A DNA stretch of 64,000 nt from Peteryoungia ipomoeae (GTDB lineage: Bacteria > Pseudomonadota > Alphaproteobacteria > Rhizobiales > Rhizobiaceae): assembly GCF_004912165.1 (NCBI RefSeq), contig NZ_STGV01000003.1:248001-312000 (forward strand), written 5' to 3'. A program made the translations under genes and the position numbers. Below the pieces are notes generated by a model. That model was not told the DNA's origin, made no database searches, and worked only from the letters and a program-made list of their open reading frames with translations. Below, in pieces: positions 1-11,332 of the stretch (position 1 is the stretch's first letter; each line of letters starts with the position of its first letter).

Positions 1-350
1 TGCTGGGCTTCCGGTTTTCTCAACCACATGCCTTCCAGGAAAGAAATGAGGGCGGCCGGGCGGCCGGAAAGTTCGCCGAGAAGCGCGCCATCCTTGCGCG
101 GCAATGGCAGGGGGCAGTTCAGCCCGCCCTCGGACAGGTGATGCATCAGGCCGAGAAAGAACGGAAGATCCGATTTTTCCACACGCTTCTCGTAGAGCGT
201 CAGGATCAGCGGCGCCTTGGAGGTGTGCAGGAGAAAGTTTGAATTCTCCACGCCTTCGGCAATGCCCTTGTAGGACAGGAGTTCACCCGCATCGTACTGC
301 GCCAGAAACGCCGTCAGATCCTGCTCGTTGATATCCGTGTAAACGGCCAA
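1..350 (-). CDS. thrB: Homoserine kinase ThrB, N-terminal part (cut by window edge)
   Basis: The protein phosphorylates L-homoserine in threonine biosynthesis. About 116 N-terminal residues are visible on the minus strand and read [20 protein letters not shown] onward, with the [17 protein letters not shown] stretch typical of the APH-fold ThrB of rhizobia (not the GHMP-kinase type of enteric bacteria). The start is a TTG at 350-348, with AGGGA about five bases upstream; no ATG fits the homologous N terminus. The C terminus lies outside the window. In related genomes thrB directly follows ispH, but here a GGDEF-EAL gene on the opposite strand sits between them. Family assignment is by recognition of the sequence. 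Confidence 0.85.
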   Translation of the reverse strand, partial: MAVYTDINEQDLTAFLAQYDAGELLSYKGIAEGVENSNFLLHTSKAPLILTLYEKRVEKSDLPFFLGLMHHLSEGGLNCPLPLPRKDGALLGELSGRPAALISFLEGMWLRKPEAQ

Positions 351-577
351 GTTCCCTGATCCCTGTCACTGTTGAGCCCGGGTCCAAGGCATATAACGAG
401 TGATGACAGGCGACCAGCCCTGCAACGACACCGGCCACAGAAATCCGAAAGGCATTCGGCCGGACCATCAGGGCCTTAAGTGACACACAGAAACAGGTTC
501 GATTGCGGACATGACCTTTACTTCTTTCTAATCTCATTCCTCTACTTTAGGATAACCGCACCCACCGAAAGATAAAG

Positions 578-2287
578 ATGACCGCCGTCTCACCAGCAAC
601 TGTCACCGAGCGATTCACCGAGGTGATGAACCTCGCCCTGATCGTTGCGGATGCGGCTGGCTTCATCCGGTTCGTCAATCCGGCCTTCTGTGAGATGTTC
701 TGTTATTCCCAGGCGGACATACTGGGAAAGCCTGTCACTTTGATCGTGCCCGAGAGACTGCGCGGCGCGCATATTGCCGGCATGGCCAATGTCAGTGCAG
801 GGGCAAAACCGGGTTTGAGCGGTCGGGCCGTGGAGGTCAGCGCGCTGCGGGCCGGCGGTGCCGAGTTCCCGATCGAGATTGCGGTTTCGACCTGGAAGGA
901 TGAGGGCGGCAATTTCTGGGCAGGCGCAACCATCCGCGACATTTCGGAACGGCGCGAGCGCGACGCACGCCTGATGCGACTGGCCTCGCAGGACACGCTG
1001 ACGGGGCTGCAGAACCGGCACGAATTCGTCAGCCGCCTCGAAGACTGGCTGCAGACAGGGCAACGCGGCGCTCTGGCACTGATGGATCTCGACGGTTTCA
1101 AGGAGATCAACGACATCCATGGGCATTTGATCGGCGACAGCGTTCTGCAGGCCGTCGGCGTTCGGCTTAGCTATCTCCTGGGCGATTCCTTGGCCATCGG
1201 GCGACTGGGCGGCGACGAATTCACCTGCCTGCTGAAAGACACCAAGGATGCGCGAGAGGCGCAGGCGCGCGCCAACAGCATTGTCGCGGCTTTCCGAAAA
1301 CCCTTCAGCCTTGGCGGACTGGAGCTCAATGTCGGCGCGAGCATCGGTATCGCACTTGCGCCGGAACACGGGACGGATGCGGAAATGCTGATCGCCTCGG
1401 CGGATTTCGCGTTGAGCCGCGCCAAGGCAGTCGGCGGACGCCGCGCCCTCGTCTTCCATGAAGCCATGCGCCATGAAACGCAGGCCAGGCGCGACATGCT
1501 GGACGAGCTGCGTCTTGCGCTTCGCAACGGCGAATTGGAACTCTATTTCCAGCCCCAGGTCGATCTCGTCCACCAGTCCGTGGTCGGTTTCGAGGCGCTT
1601 ATCCGCTGGAACCACCCAAGCAAGGGCCTGTTGTTGCCCGGGCATTTTCTGCCCGCCCTGGAGCAGAGTTCACTTGCCACGGAAATCGGCTGGTGGACCA
1701 TCGATCAGGCGTGCCGGATGGCCGCAAAAGTCAACGGAGAAGGCGCGCGCTATCGCATTGCGGTCAATCTGTTTACGCAGCAGTTTCGCGCCAGCAATCT
1801 CAGTGACAGAGTGAAAGCCGCTCTCAACGCCCATCATCTGCGTCCCGACTGCCTTGAGCTTGAAGTCACCGAGCAGGTGACCCTGAATGACGATGAGGCA
1901 AGCATGCAGACCCTGATGGCCATCCGTGACATCGGCGTCGGCGTCGCATTCGACGATTTCGGCACGGGTTATGCCTCGCTGAGTTCACTGCAGCGTTTCC
2001 CTCTGACCACGCTCAAGATTGACCGTGGTTTCATTCGCGATATCCAGACACGAAAGTCTGACACTGCCATCACCAGAGCACTGGTAACGATGAGCCGCGA
2101 GATGGGCCTTAGAACCGTAGCTGAAGGCATCGAGACCGAGAGCCAGGCCGCCTTCCTCCGATCGCTGGGATGCGAGGAAGGTCAGGGATACCTGTATGGG
2201 CGTCCGATGCCGATGAACGACGCGATTGCCTGCGCCCAGCAATCGGAGACACGGCAACTGCGCTCGGCATCGTTTAAAACCCAATAG
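578..2287 (+). CDS. PAS-GGDEF-EAL cyclic-di-GMP turnover protein
   Basis: A soluble 569-residue protein with no membrane segment. A PAS domain (about residues 10-125, ending in the DISERRERDARL linker) is followed by GGDEF (about 135-300) and EAL (about 315-560). The GGDEF signature RLGGDEF is intact, but the RxxD inhibitory site expected five residues before it is absent. The EAL half keeps EALIRW, DDFGTGYAS, KIDRGFI and AEGIET, so phosphodiesterase activity is likely; cyclase activity is possible. It lies alone on the plus strand between ispH and thrB and converges on ispH with a 25-base gap. The 227 bases upstream give no certain promoter. Confidence 0.9.
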   Translation: MTAVSPATVTERFTEVMNLALIVADAAGFIRFVNPAFCEMFCYSQADILGKPVTLIVPERLRGAHIAGMANVSAGAKPGLSGRAVEVSALRAGGAEFPIEIAVSTWKDEGGNFWAGATIRDISERRERDARLMRLASQDTLTGLQNRHEFVSRLEDWLQTGQRGALALMDLDGFKEINDIHGHLIGDSVLQAVGVRLSYLLGDSLAIGRLGGDEFTCLLKDTKDAREAQARANSIVAAFRKPFSLGGLELNVGASIGIALAPEHGTDAEMLIASADFALSRAKAVGGRRALVFHEAMRHETQARRDMLDELRLALRNGELELYFQPQVDLVHQSVVGFEALIRWNHPSKGLLLPGHFLPALEQSSLATEIGWWTIDQACRMAAKVNGEGARYRIAVNLFTQQFRASNLSDRVKAALNAHHLRPDCLELEVTEQVTLNDDEASMQTLMAIRDIGVGVAFDDFGTGYASLSSLQRFPLTTLKIDRGFIRDIQTRKSDTAITRALVTMSREMGLRTVAEGIETESQAAFLRSLGCEEGQGYLYGRPMPMNDAIACAQQSETRQLRSASFKTQ

Positions 2288-2312
2288 AGCGCACGCGGGA
2301 CCCGGCGGCAGG

Positions 2313-3317
2313 TCAGCCGTTGACCCAGGCCATGTCCTCGCGCGTCAGTTCGACATCGCGCAGTTCCCGGTTGACCAGGAAGTGCTCGTTTTCTTCCGCC
2401 GTGATGGCAAGCTCGACCTTCGCGTCGAACCGCTCGCGGAAGGCTTCGATGATCTCGTCGACGATCACCTCGGGCGCCGAGGCACCGGCGGAAATACCGA
2501 GCGTCCCAATCTCGCCAATTTCGGCCCAGTCGATTTCCGCGGCGCGCTGGACGAGCAGCGAGCGCGTTGCCCCTGCCCTCAGCGCCACCTCGACGAGCCG
2601 CTTGGAGTTTGACGAATTGGGTGCGCCGACGACGATGAAGAGATCGCAACCGGGCGCTGCCGCCTTCACAGCTTCCTGGCGGTTGGTGGTGGCATAGCAG
2701 ATGCTGTCGGCGGAAGGCGCCGTGAGATTGGGGAAGCGCTCATTGAGCTTGGCAATGACACCGGCCGTATCGTCGACGGAGAGCGTTGTCTGGGTCACGA
2801 AGCCGAGATTGTCCGGATCAACAGGCTGATAGGCCTCCGCATCCTCGACGGTTTCGACCAGCGAGACCGTGCCTTCCGGCAATTGTCCCATCGTGCCGAT
2901 CACCTCGGGGTGCCCGGCATGGCCGATCAGGATGACGTGACGGCCGAGGCGCTGGTGGCGCATGGCCTGCTTGTGGACCTTCGAGACGAGCGGACAGGTA
3001 GCATCGAGATAGAAGAGATTGCGGCTTGCGGCGTCTTCCGGCACCGATTTCGGCACGCCATGGGCGGAAAACACCACCGGCTGCTGTCGGTGCTCGGCGG
3101 GGATCTCGTTCAGTTCCTCGACGAAAATCGCACCCTTGGCCTCCAGCCCTTCCACGACATAGCGATTGTGCACGATCTCGTGGCGCACATAGACGGGAGC
3201 CCCGTAGCGCTTCAGCGCGAGAACGACGATCTGGATCGCACGATCGACGCCGGCGCAAAAGCCGCGCGGGCCGCAGAGGCGGATCGTCAAAGGGGGGCGG
3301 TTGGTCTGCAAGGTCAT
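2313..3317 (-). CDS. ispH: 4-hydroxy-3-methylbut-2-enyl diphosphate reductase IspH
   Basis: Last enzyme of the MEP isoprenoid pathway, a 4Fe-4S reductase making IPP and DMAPP. The three cluster cysteines are visible in [12 protein letters not shown] near residue 17, [12 protein letters not shown] near 107 and [11 protein letters not shown] near 207. The conserved HEIVHN and PNSSNSKRL motifs are also present. The chosen ATG gives 334 residues; an in-frame TTG at 3332 would add five residues and overlap the preceding DUF1304 stop. It is the last gene of a minus-strand run DUF983-SURF1-DUF1304-ispH. dxs, the first enzyme of the pathway, is at 39893-41812. Confidence 0.96.
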   Translation of the reverse strand: MTLQTNRPPLTIRLCGPRGFCAGVDRAIQIVVLALKRYGAPVYVRHEIVHNRYVVEGLEAKGAIFVEELNEIPAEHRQQPVVFSAHGVPKSVPEDAASRNLFYLDATCPLVSKVHKQAMRHQRLGRHVILIGHAGHPEVIGTMGQLPEGTVSLVETVEDAEAYQPVDPDNLGFVTQTTLSVDDTAGVIAKLNERFPNLTAPSADSICYATTNRQEAVKAAAPGCDLFIVVGAPNSSNSKRLVEVALRAGATRSLLVQRAAEIDWAEIGEIGTLGISAGASAPEVIVDEIIEAFRERFDAKVELAITAEENEHFLVNRELRDVELTREDMAWVNG

Positions 3318-3321
3318 CGTG

Positions 3322-3687
3322 TCAGCCGGCAATCAGAACAAAAAGGATGGCAATGGCAGCAGGCAATGCCTGGATATAGAGAATTTTCCGCGTTGCCGTC
3401 ATCCCCCCATATAGGCCAGCGACCAGCACGCAGCCAAGGAAAAACAGCTGGATCTGAAAGCCGACGGAAAGATCGGGGTGCAAGAGGCCCCAGATCAGGC
3501 CGGCGGCGAGGAAGCCGTTATAGAGCCCCTGATTGGCGGCCATGACCTTCGTTGCTTCGGCCTGATCGGGCCTCATGCCGAAGGCGCGGCGACCGGCGGG
3601 CGTGGTCCAGAGAAACATTTCCAGCACCAGAATGTAGATATGCTCGAGCGCGACAAGCGCAACCAGGGTCGAGGCGAGATAGGACAT
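3322..3687 (-). CDS. DUF1304 family small membrane protein
   Basis: A 121-residue integral membrane protein of the DUF1304 family. Four hydrophobic segments are visible, starting with [20 protein letters not shown]. The conserved motif around [15 protein letters not shown] and the following [13 protein letters not shown] are characteristic. Function is unknown. The start is the ATG at 3687 because GGAG lies five bases before it; an upstream ATG at 3702 would add MNGVS. It overlaps the ispH leader region and is probably co-transcribed with ispH. Confidence 0.85.
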   Translation of the reverse strand: MSYLASTLVALVALEHIYILVLEMFLWTTPAGRRAFGMRPDQAEATKVMAANQGLYNGFLAAGLIWGLLHPDLSVGFQIQLFFLGCVLVAGLYGGMTATRKILYIQALPAAIAILFVLIAG

Positions 3688-3757
3688 GGACACTCCGTTC
3701 ATCGATCACGAGGGGCATGCTGACGTCCCTTTGCATAAAGGAAAAATCCGCTGACCA

Positions 3758-4516
3758 CTACGCGTCTGATCTGCGCCGCAGCAGACCGGCAATCGTGACG
3801 GCGACCAGGGCGAAGGCGAGGCCATACCAGGTGATGGCATATTGCAGGTGGTTGTTGGGCAGGTCGATCTGCGTCACGCCACCCTTCGGCAGGCCGCCGG
3901 CATTGGGGGTTGCATCGGCATCGAGGAAGAAGGGCAAAACCTCACCGCCTTCGAGACCGGCAGAGGCGGTCATTCGGTCGAGATCCTTCCAGTAGAAGAT
4001 GTTGGCCACCTCATCATTGTCCGGCACCAGTGAGGATGGTTTCGCCGCCAATCGCGCGCGGGCAAGACCGGTGATCGTCTGGTCACCCGGTGGCTGACTT
4101 TCCGGACGGCTTTCCGGCAGTTTGCGATCATAGGGCACGAAGCCTCGGTTGACGAACAGGAAACGGCCATCGGTCAGCTGAAGCGGCGTATAGACATAGA
4201 AGCCTGACTGGCCTTCAAACGTTGCGAGAAAATGCCGTTCCTTGTCATGCAGGAAGGTGCCGCTCACCTGCGCGTGGCGATAATCGATGTCGTCTCCCGC
4301 AGAAACGGCCGCCTCGATGGCCGCGATATCCGCGGGCGGCGCATTGCGGCGCGCCTCGATCTGCGCCAGCAGCGTCTCCTTCCAATACAGGCGATTGACC
4401 TGCCATGTGCCGAGTGTCAGCAGAATGGCGAGCGCTACAGGCACGAAGACCAGTCCCAGCCAGAGGCGCCAGCCACGCCTGCGACCGACAGCTGCGAGCT
4501 TGGTACCGTCAGTCAC
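3758..4516 (-). CDS. SURF1 family cytochrome oxidase assembly protein
   Basis: A 252-residue SURF1/Shy1 protein that helps insert haem a during biogenesis of aa3 cytochrome c oxidase. An N-terminal membrane helix (about 17-38) carries the family motif LGTWQVNRLYWKE. A second helix is close to the C terminus (QYAITWYGLAFALVAVTIAG), with the periplasmic domain between, including FVNRGFVP. The ATG overlaps the end of the DUF983 gene by eight bases, so the two are translationally coupled. The position downstream of ctaE fits the role. Confidence 0.92.
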   Translation of the reverse strand: MTDGTKLAAVGRRRGWRLWLGLVFVPVALAILLTLGTWQVNRLYWKETLLAQIEARRNAPPADIAAIEAAVSAGDDIDYRHAQVSGTFLHDKERHFLATFEGQSGFYVYTPLQLTDGRFLFVNRGFVPYDRKLPESRPESQPPGDQTITGLARARLAAKPSSLVPDNDEVANIFYWKDLDRMTASAGLEGGEVLPFFLDADATPNAGGLPKGGVTQIDLPNNHLQYAITWYGLAFALVAVTIAGLLRRRSDA

Positions 4517-4892
4517 GATCGATCACCCCTTGCGAGGCGTTGTGCTTGTATTGAAGCGCAATCAGGAGCGCTTTCAGGAAGCGCATCAGCCAGAGGGTGA
4601 AGGCGACGCCGAGCGGGGCAAAGACCAGAATGTGCAGCCAGACTGAGGGCTGGTAGTTCAACTCCACCCAGAGCGCCAGGCCGACCACCAGAAGATCGGC
4701 AATCAGAATGACAAAAATCGCCGGGCCATCACCGGCATCGATCCAGGAAAAATCGAGCCCGCAGGAGGCACAGCGTGGTTTTGGCTTGGTCAGGCCATCG
4801 AAGAGCTTGCCGTGACCGCAGCGAGGGCAGGATGCAGACAGGGCCGTTTTCAACGGTTCGGTGGGCGGAAACTGGGCATGGTCGTCTTGCAT
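4509..4892 (-). CDS. DUF983 family membrane protein
   Basis: A 127-residue protein with a CxxC...CxxC zinc-ribbon-like N terminus (SCPRCGHGKLF then RCASCGLDF, about residues 20-44) followed by two membrane helices (AIFVILIADLLVVGLALWV and LHILVFAPLGVAFTLWLM). DUF983 genes commonly sit beside aa3 oxidase genes in alphaproteobacteria, and a role in oxidase biogenesis is suspected but not shown. The start is the ATG giving MQDDHAQF; longer in-frame extensions have no homology-like sequence. A terminator lies between it and ctaE. Confidence 0.88.
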   Translation of the reverse strand: MQDDHAQFPPTEPLKTALSASCPRCGHGKLFDGLTKPKPRCASCGLDFSWIDAGDGPAIFVILIADLLVVGLALWVELNYQPSVWLHILVFAPLGVAFTLWLMRFLKALLIALQYKHNASQGVIDRD

Positions 4893-4981
4893 GGTATCGG
4901 CTCCTCGGGGCGTCAGGCCTTTTCCCAGCCTTAGACCAATCGGGCTTGCGCTCCTAGGGCCGGATCGTCGCAGGCCCAACG

Positions 4982-5008
4982 AAAAAGGGCGGCTTTCGCC
5001 GCCCTTTT
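4982..5008 (-). terminator. Rho-independent terminator after ctaE
   Basis: GGGCGGC and GCCGCCC form a seven-pair stem around TTTC, extended by AAAA/TTTT. Read on the minus strand the stem is followed by a run of T. It closes the oxidase operon before DUF983. Confidence 0.8.
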
Positions 5009-5028
5009 GAAACCTTGTCGTCACCCGC

Positions 5029-5904
5029 TTAGTGCGCGAGCGGCGCACCCCAGTCGCCCCAGATGTAGATGGCGAAGAAGAGGAAGAGCCAGACGACGTC
5101 AACGAAGTGCCAGTACCAGGCAGCCGCTTCGAAGCCGAAGTGCTGCTGCGGGGTAAAGTGGCCGGCAAGCGCGCGGAACAGGCAGACGATCAGGAAGATT
5201 GTGCCGACCAGAACGTGGAAGCCGTGGAAGCCCGTGGCCATGAAGAAGGTCGCGCCGTAGATCGAGTTTTTGAAGTCGAACGGCGAGTGCATGTATTCAT
5301 AGGCCTGCACGAAGGAGAACAGGATGCCGAGCGCAACCGTCAGCGACAGACCGGCAATGACGCCCTTGCGGTCATCGTGCAGCAGCGCGTGGTGCGCCCA
5401 GGTCACGCAGGTGCCGGAAAGCAGCAGGATGACGGTGTTGTAGAGCGGCAGGTGCCAGGGATCGACAACCTCGATGCCGACAGGCGGCCACTGACCACCG
5501 GTGAACTCGACGCGGCTTGCCTGGATTGCCTCATTGGCAAAGAGGCTGGCGTCGAAGAAGGCCCAGAACCAGGCGACGAAGAACATCACTTCGGACGCGA
5601 TGAACATGATCATGCCATAGCGCAGATGCAGCGACACGACGCGGGTGTGGTGGCCCGCATGCGCTTCCTTGATCGTGTCAGCCCACCAGGCAAACATGGT
5701 GAAGAGCGTGATCGCGAGACCGATGTAGAACAGCCATGGCGTGGCCAGATCGACGCCGAACAGGTTGAACGAACCGCCGTTCAGATAGCGCATGTAACCC
5801 ACGCCACCGAAGGTGAGAACGAAGGCGCCGATCGCGGCCAGAAGCGGCCAGGGGCTCGGATCGATGATGTGGTAGTCGTGGTTCTTCTGGTGCGCTTCGG
5901 CCAT
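5029..5904 (-). CDS. ctaE: Cytochrome c oxidase subunit III
   Basis: A 291-residue membrane subunit of the aa3-type cytochrome c oxidase. Seven membrane helices are visible. Landmarks are HDYHIIDPSPWPLL at the N terminus, SEVMFFVAWFWAFFDASL in the middle and GFHGFHVLVGTIFL then WYWHFVDVVWLFLF at the end, all typical of subunit III. It is the last gene of the minus-strand operon ctaC-ctaD-ctaB-coxF-ctaG-ctaE and is followed by a good terminator. Confidence 0.97.
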   Translation of the reverse strand: MAEAHQKNHDYHIIDPSPWPLLAAIGAFVLTFGGVGYMRYLNGGSFNLFGVDLATPWLFYIGLAITLFTMFAWWADTIKEAHAGHHTRVVSLHLRYGMIMFIASEVMFFVAWFWAFFDASLFANEAIQASRVEFTGGQWPPVGIEVVDPWHLPLYNTVILLLSGTCVTWAHHALLHDDRKGVIAGLSLTVALGILFSFVQAYEYMHSPFDFKNSIYGATFFMATGFHGFHVLVGTIFLIVCLFRALAGHFTPQQHFGFEAAAWYWHFVDVVWLFLFFAIYIWGDWGAPLAH

Positions 5905-5962
5905 TTCAGCAATCCCCGAATGTCAATTTCACTACGAGACCCGGCGAACCGGACCCCCTCTC

Positions 5963-6571
5963 TCACAGTTTCGGCTGTACCTTGTCTTCCCCGGTGGCAA
6001 GGGCCGCGACCGGCGCCTCGTCGTCTTTCGGGTAAAAGGTGTAGGACAGCGTGATCGTACCGATGTCCTTCGTCTCTTCCGCATCGACGATGGCGGGATC
6101 GACAAAGAAGACGACCGGCATTTCCAGTTTTTCGCCCGGCTGCAACGTGGTCTTGGTGAAGCAGAAGCACTGCACCTTGTTAAAGTAGGCACCGGCCTCG
6201 CCCGGCGTGACGTTGAAGACCGCCTCACCCGTCACCGGCTTGTCGGATTTGTTCACCGCTTCATAGCGGATCTCGACGGTCTCGCCGATCTTCGGATTGA
6301 CCTTCTTGTCGACGGCACGGAAGTCCCAGTTGAGACCGGAAGACACATTGGCGTCGAAGGTCACGTTGATCTTCCGATCAAGGACGACGTCCGACATCTG
6401 CTCGACACGCTGCGTCGTGCCGCCATAACCGGTGACCTGGCAGAACAGCCGGTAAAGCGGCACGGCTGCGAAGCTCATGCCCACCATGCCGCAAACAAAG
6501 ACGACGCAGGCTGTGGCGACGCCCAGATTGCGTCCCCGCGATGCCGTCGAATTTGGATTGGGAGCGTTCAT
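5963..6571 (-). CDS. ctaG: Cytochrome c oxidase assembly protein CtaG/Cox11
   Basis: A 202-residue copper chaperone that delivers copper to the CuB site of oxidase subunit I. It has an N-terminal membrane anchor ([20 protein letters not shown]) and a periplasmic Ig-like domain with the copper-binding pair in [12 protein letters not shown]. Start choice: the ATG giving MNAPNP has GAGG seven bases upstream; an upstream ATG at 6595 would add eight residues and overlap the end of coxF. Confidence 0.94.
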   Translation of the reverse strand: MNAPNPNSTASRGRNLGVATACVVFVCGMVGMSFAAVPLYRLFCQVTGYGGTTQRVEQMSDVVLDRKINVTFDANVSSGLNWDFRAVDKKVNPKIGETVEIRYEAVNKSDKPVTGEAVFNVTPGEAGAYFNKVQCFCFTKTTLQPGEKLEMPVVFFVDPAIVDAEETKDIGTITLSYTFYPKDDEAPVAALATGEDKVQPKL

Positions 6572-6584
6572 GCCAGGGCCTCGT

Positions 6585-6719
6585 TCAACCGACATTGCCG
6601 ATCTTGATGATCGTTACGACGTAAAACAGCACCACCAGAGCAGCAAGGACCACGCCAAGCGCGATGTTGCGACCACGGCGGGATTTTTTCTGCTTGTCGT
6701 TCAGCTCGACGGTATCCAT
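6585..6719 (-). CDS. coxF: CoxF-like small membrane protein
   Basis: A 44-residue protein: a charged N terminus ([10 protein letters not shown]) and one membrane helix ([17 protein letters not shown]). The gene starts on the A of the ctaB stop codon (TGATG) and ends just before ctaG. A small gene at exactly this place is usual in rhizobial oxidase operons and is named coxF or annotated as hypothetical. Its role in oxidase assembly is inferred from position only. Confidence 0.8.
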   Translation of the reverse strand: MDTVELNDKQKKSRRGRNIALGVVLAALVVLFYVVTIIKIGNVG

Positions 6720-7675
6720 CAGACAGCACCTCCGAACGAGCCGATGAACGACGCGAGGTAAAAATCGACCATCAAGGCCGAGAAAATGGCGAAGAGATAG
6801 AAGATCGAATAGGCAAACAGCTTCTTGGCTGGCACCATCTTCTCGTCGCCGTCGGCCATGCGCCAGACGGCGATGGAACAGTGGACGAAATAGAGGCCGA
6901 GCAGACCAGCAATGACGCCATAGCCAATCGACGCAAGACCCGTCACGGTCGGCAGGACGCCGGTCACGGCGGTCAGTACGGCATAGACGGCAATCTGGCG
7001 CTTGGTCGAGGGGATGCCCGCGACATTCGGCATCATCGGCACGCCAACGGCACCATAGTCCTTCATCTTGAAGAGAGCGAGCGCCCAGAAATGCGCCGGC
7101 GTCCAGAGAAAGATGATCATGAAGAGAATGACGCTGTCGAGCGAGACGCCACCGGTCACGCAGGCCCAGCCGACCATCGGCGGGAAGGCGCCCGCCGCAC
7201 CACCGATGACGATGTTCTGCGGGGTCGAGCGCTTGAGCCACATCGTGTAGACGACGGCATAGAAGAAAATGGTGAAGGCAAGCAGGCCGGCGGCAAACCA
7301 GTTGACCGCAAGGCCAAGAATGCCGACCGAGAACACGGAGAGCACAAGGCCAAAGGCCAGTGCTTCATGCGGAGTGACGCGACCTGCGGGCACAGGGCGG
7401 CTCGCCGTGCGGCTCATGACGGCGTCGATATCCGCGTCGTACCACATGTTGAGCGCACCCGAGGCGCCCGCACCGACTGCGATGCAGAGAATGGCAATGG
7501 CGCCCAGGATCGGGTTGATCTGACCGGGCGCGAGAATGAGGCCGGCAAAGGCCGTGAACACCACAAGCGACATGACACGCGGCTTCAGGAGCGCGAAGAA
7601 ATCGCGCGGGCCGGCTTCCGAAAGGCGCACATCGCCCTCGATGCCGAATACGTCGCTGTTGTCGATGACCGTCAT
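6719..7675 (-). CDS. ctaB: Protoheme IX farnesyltransferase (haem O synthase)
   Basis: A 318-residue UbiA-family prenyltransferase that adds a farnesyl group to haem B to give haem O, the precursor of haem A for oxidase subunit I. The first Asp-rich motif [15 protein letters not shown] and the conserved [10 protein letters not shown] are present, followed by alternating hydrophobic helices. It lies between ctaD and coxF; about 100 non-coding bases separate it from ctaD. Confidence 0.96.
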   Translation of the reverse strand: MTVIDNSDVFGIEGDVRLSEAGPRDFFALLKPRVMSLVVFTAFAGLILAPGQINPILGAIAILCIAVGAGASGALNMWYDADIDAVMSRTASRPVPAGRVTPHEALAFGLVLSVFSVGILGLAVNWFAAGLLAFTIFFYAVVYTMWLKRSTPQNIVIGGAAGAFPPMVGWACVTGGVSLDSVILFMIIFLWTPAHFWALALFKMKDYGAVGVPMMPNVAGIPSTKRQIAVYAVLTAVTGVLPTVTGLASIGYGVIAGLLGLYFVHCSIAVWRMADGDEKMVPAKKLFAYSIFYLFAIFSALMVDFYLASFIGSFGGAV

Positions 7676-7778
7676 GCTTTGGCTTTCCGTCTTCCATCGG
7701 CCTTGATGGCCCTTGGGATCGTGGCGCCGCGATCCCTCTGGACCGCGGCGCCCGTTTGTCAGTTGTGGTTAGCGCCGA

Positions 7779-10348
<2,570 letters not shown>

Positions 10349-10673
10349 GGTTGGTCTCCCACAAGCGCTTGATCCAGGTCAAACCATAGCGCAAAAATCA
10401 TGCTAGTGTCGCCGTTTCAAATCATAGATTGGCCGCAATCGCAATACGCCGCAGGCATAGCCGGTGCGGCATTTTTGCGCTTCATCAAGCAGATGCGACC
10501 AAGGGCTGTGAGTTTCCTTCCGGTCGTGTGACTTGAGGTCCCGTTCCGGCGCATCTGATGCGTTTGCGAGTCCCAATTATGCCGCAGTCACTCATAATAG
10601 AGGGCATGGGGCTTCCCATTTCCCCACCCCGGCGCCAAGAATGCGCGGGATGATTCGTTTTCCAGAGGTATTC
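10349..10673. other. Divergent intergenic region, ctaC / IalB-family gene
   Basis: A 325-base control region between two divergent genes. It holds the FNR/FixK-like site near ctaC and an AGAGG ribosome-binding site at 10664-10668 for the plus-strand gene. I see no further gene in it. A plus-strand reading frame running through its right half from 10533 is only an upstream extension of the IalB-family gene. Confidence 0.6.
10369..10382. promoter_or_regulatory. FNR/FixK-like box upstream of ctaC
   Basis: TTGATCCAGGTCAA fits the TTGA-N6-TCAA core of FNR/FnrN/FixK sites, with one mismatch to TTGAT-N4-ATCAA. It lies 20 bases before the ctaC start codon, so it probably overlaps or follows the transcription start, a position that usually gives repression. 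Oxygen-dependent down-regulation of the aa3 oxidase is the inference. Confidence 0.5.
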
Positions 10674-11210
10674 ATGGGTCTTCCACGACTTGCCCGGACC
10701 AGCCTGGCTTTAGGCGCCGTCCTGATTGGCGCGCTGGCCGTCCCGGCACAGGCACAGGCACAGCAAACCCCACAGCAGCCCGGTTCGGTGCGATCAAACC
10801 ATGGCGCATGGGCCGTCATCTGCGACCAGCCGGCAGGGGCTGCCACCGAGCAATGCGCGCTGATGCAGAACGTCATTGCCGACGACCGGCCGGAAGTTGG
10901 CCTGTCCGTCGTCATTCTGAAGACGGCCGACCGCAAGGCACGCATCCTGCGCATCCTCGCGCCGCTCGGCGTTCTCTTGAAAGATGGCATGGAGCTGTTT
11001 GTCGACGGCAACAATATCGGCCGGGCCTATTTCACCCGCTGCTTCTCCGAGGGCTGCTATGTCGAGGTCGAAATCGACGACGAGCTGATGAAGATCCTGC
11101 GCGCCGGCAAGGCCGCGGTCTTTGCGCTCAGGGAATCGGCAGATCAGGATCGCGTCGGCATTCCGATCGAACTTGCCGGCTTCGGCGAAGGTTACGACCA
11201 GCTGCCTTGA
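10674..11210 (+). CDS. Invasion-associated locus B (IalB) family protein
   Basis: A 178-residue secreted protein of the IalB family, named from Bartonella and widespread in rhizobia, where the role is unclear. A signal peptide ends near VPAQAQAQ. The mature part has the family pattern HGAWAVICDQP, CALMQNV, a run ending in ILAPLGVLLKDGMELFVDG, and paired cysteines in YFTRCFSEGCYVEV. The ATG at 10674 is preceded by AGAGG; the reading frame extends upstream but without signal-peptide logic. A terminator follows. Confidence 0.85.
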   Translation: MGLPRLARTSLALGAVLIGALAVPAQAQAQQTPQQPGSVRSNHGAWAVICDQPAGAATEQCALMQNVIADDRPEVGLSVVILKTADRKARILRILAPLGVLLKDGMELFVDGNNIGRAYFTRCFSEGCYVEVEIDDELMKILRAGKAAVFALRESADQDRVGIPIELAGFGEGYDQLP

Positions 11211-11256
11211 TGCCTGTGGCGAGGCATCCCCTCGCCTGATCGTGAAGCTTTAGATC

Positions 11257-11289
11257 AAAGGGGTGAGCCTGCCGGGCTTGCCCCTTTTT
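11257..11289 (+). terminator. Probable terminator after the IalB-family gene
   Basis: AAAGGGG and CCCCTTTTT pair around an imperfect inner stem, ending in a T run before tldD. Confidence 0.6.
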
Positions 11290-11332
11290 CGTTCGACGCC
11301 TACATGCAGGGGCAACGGCCAAGGAGACCAGC

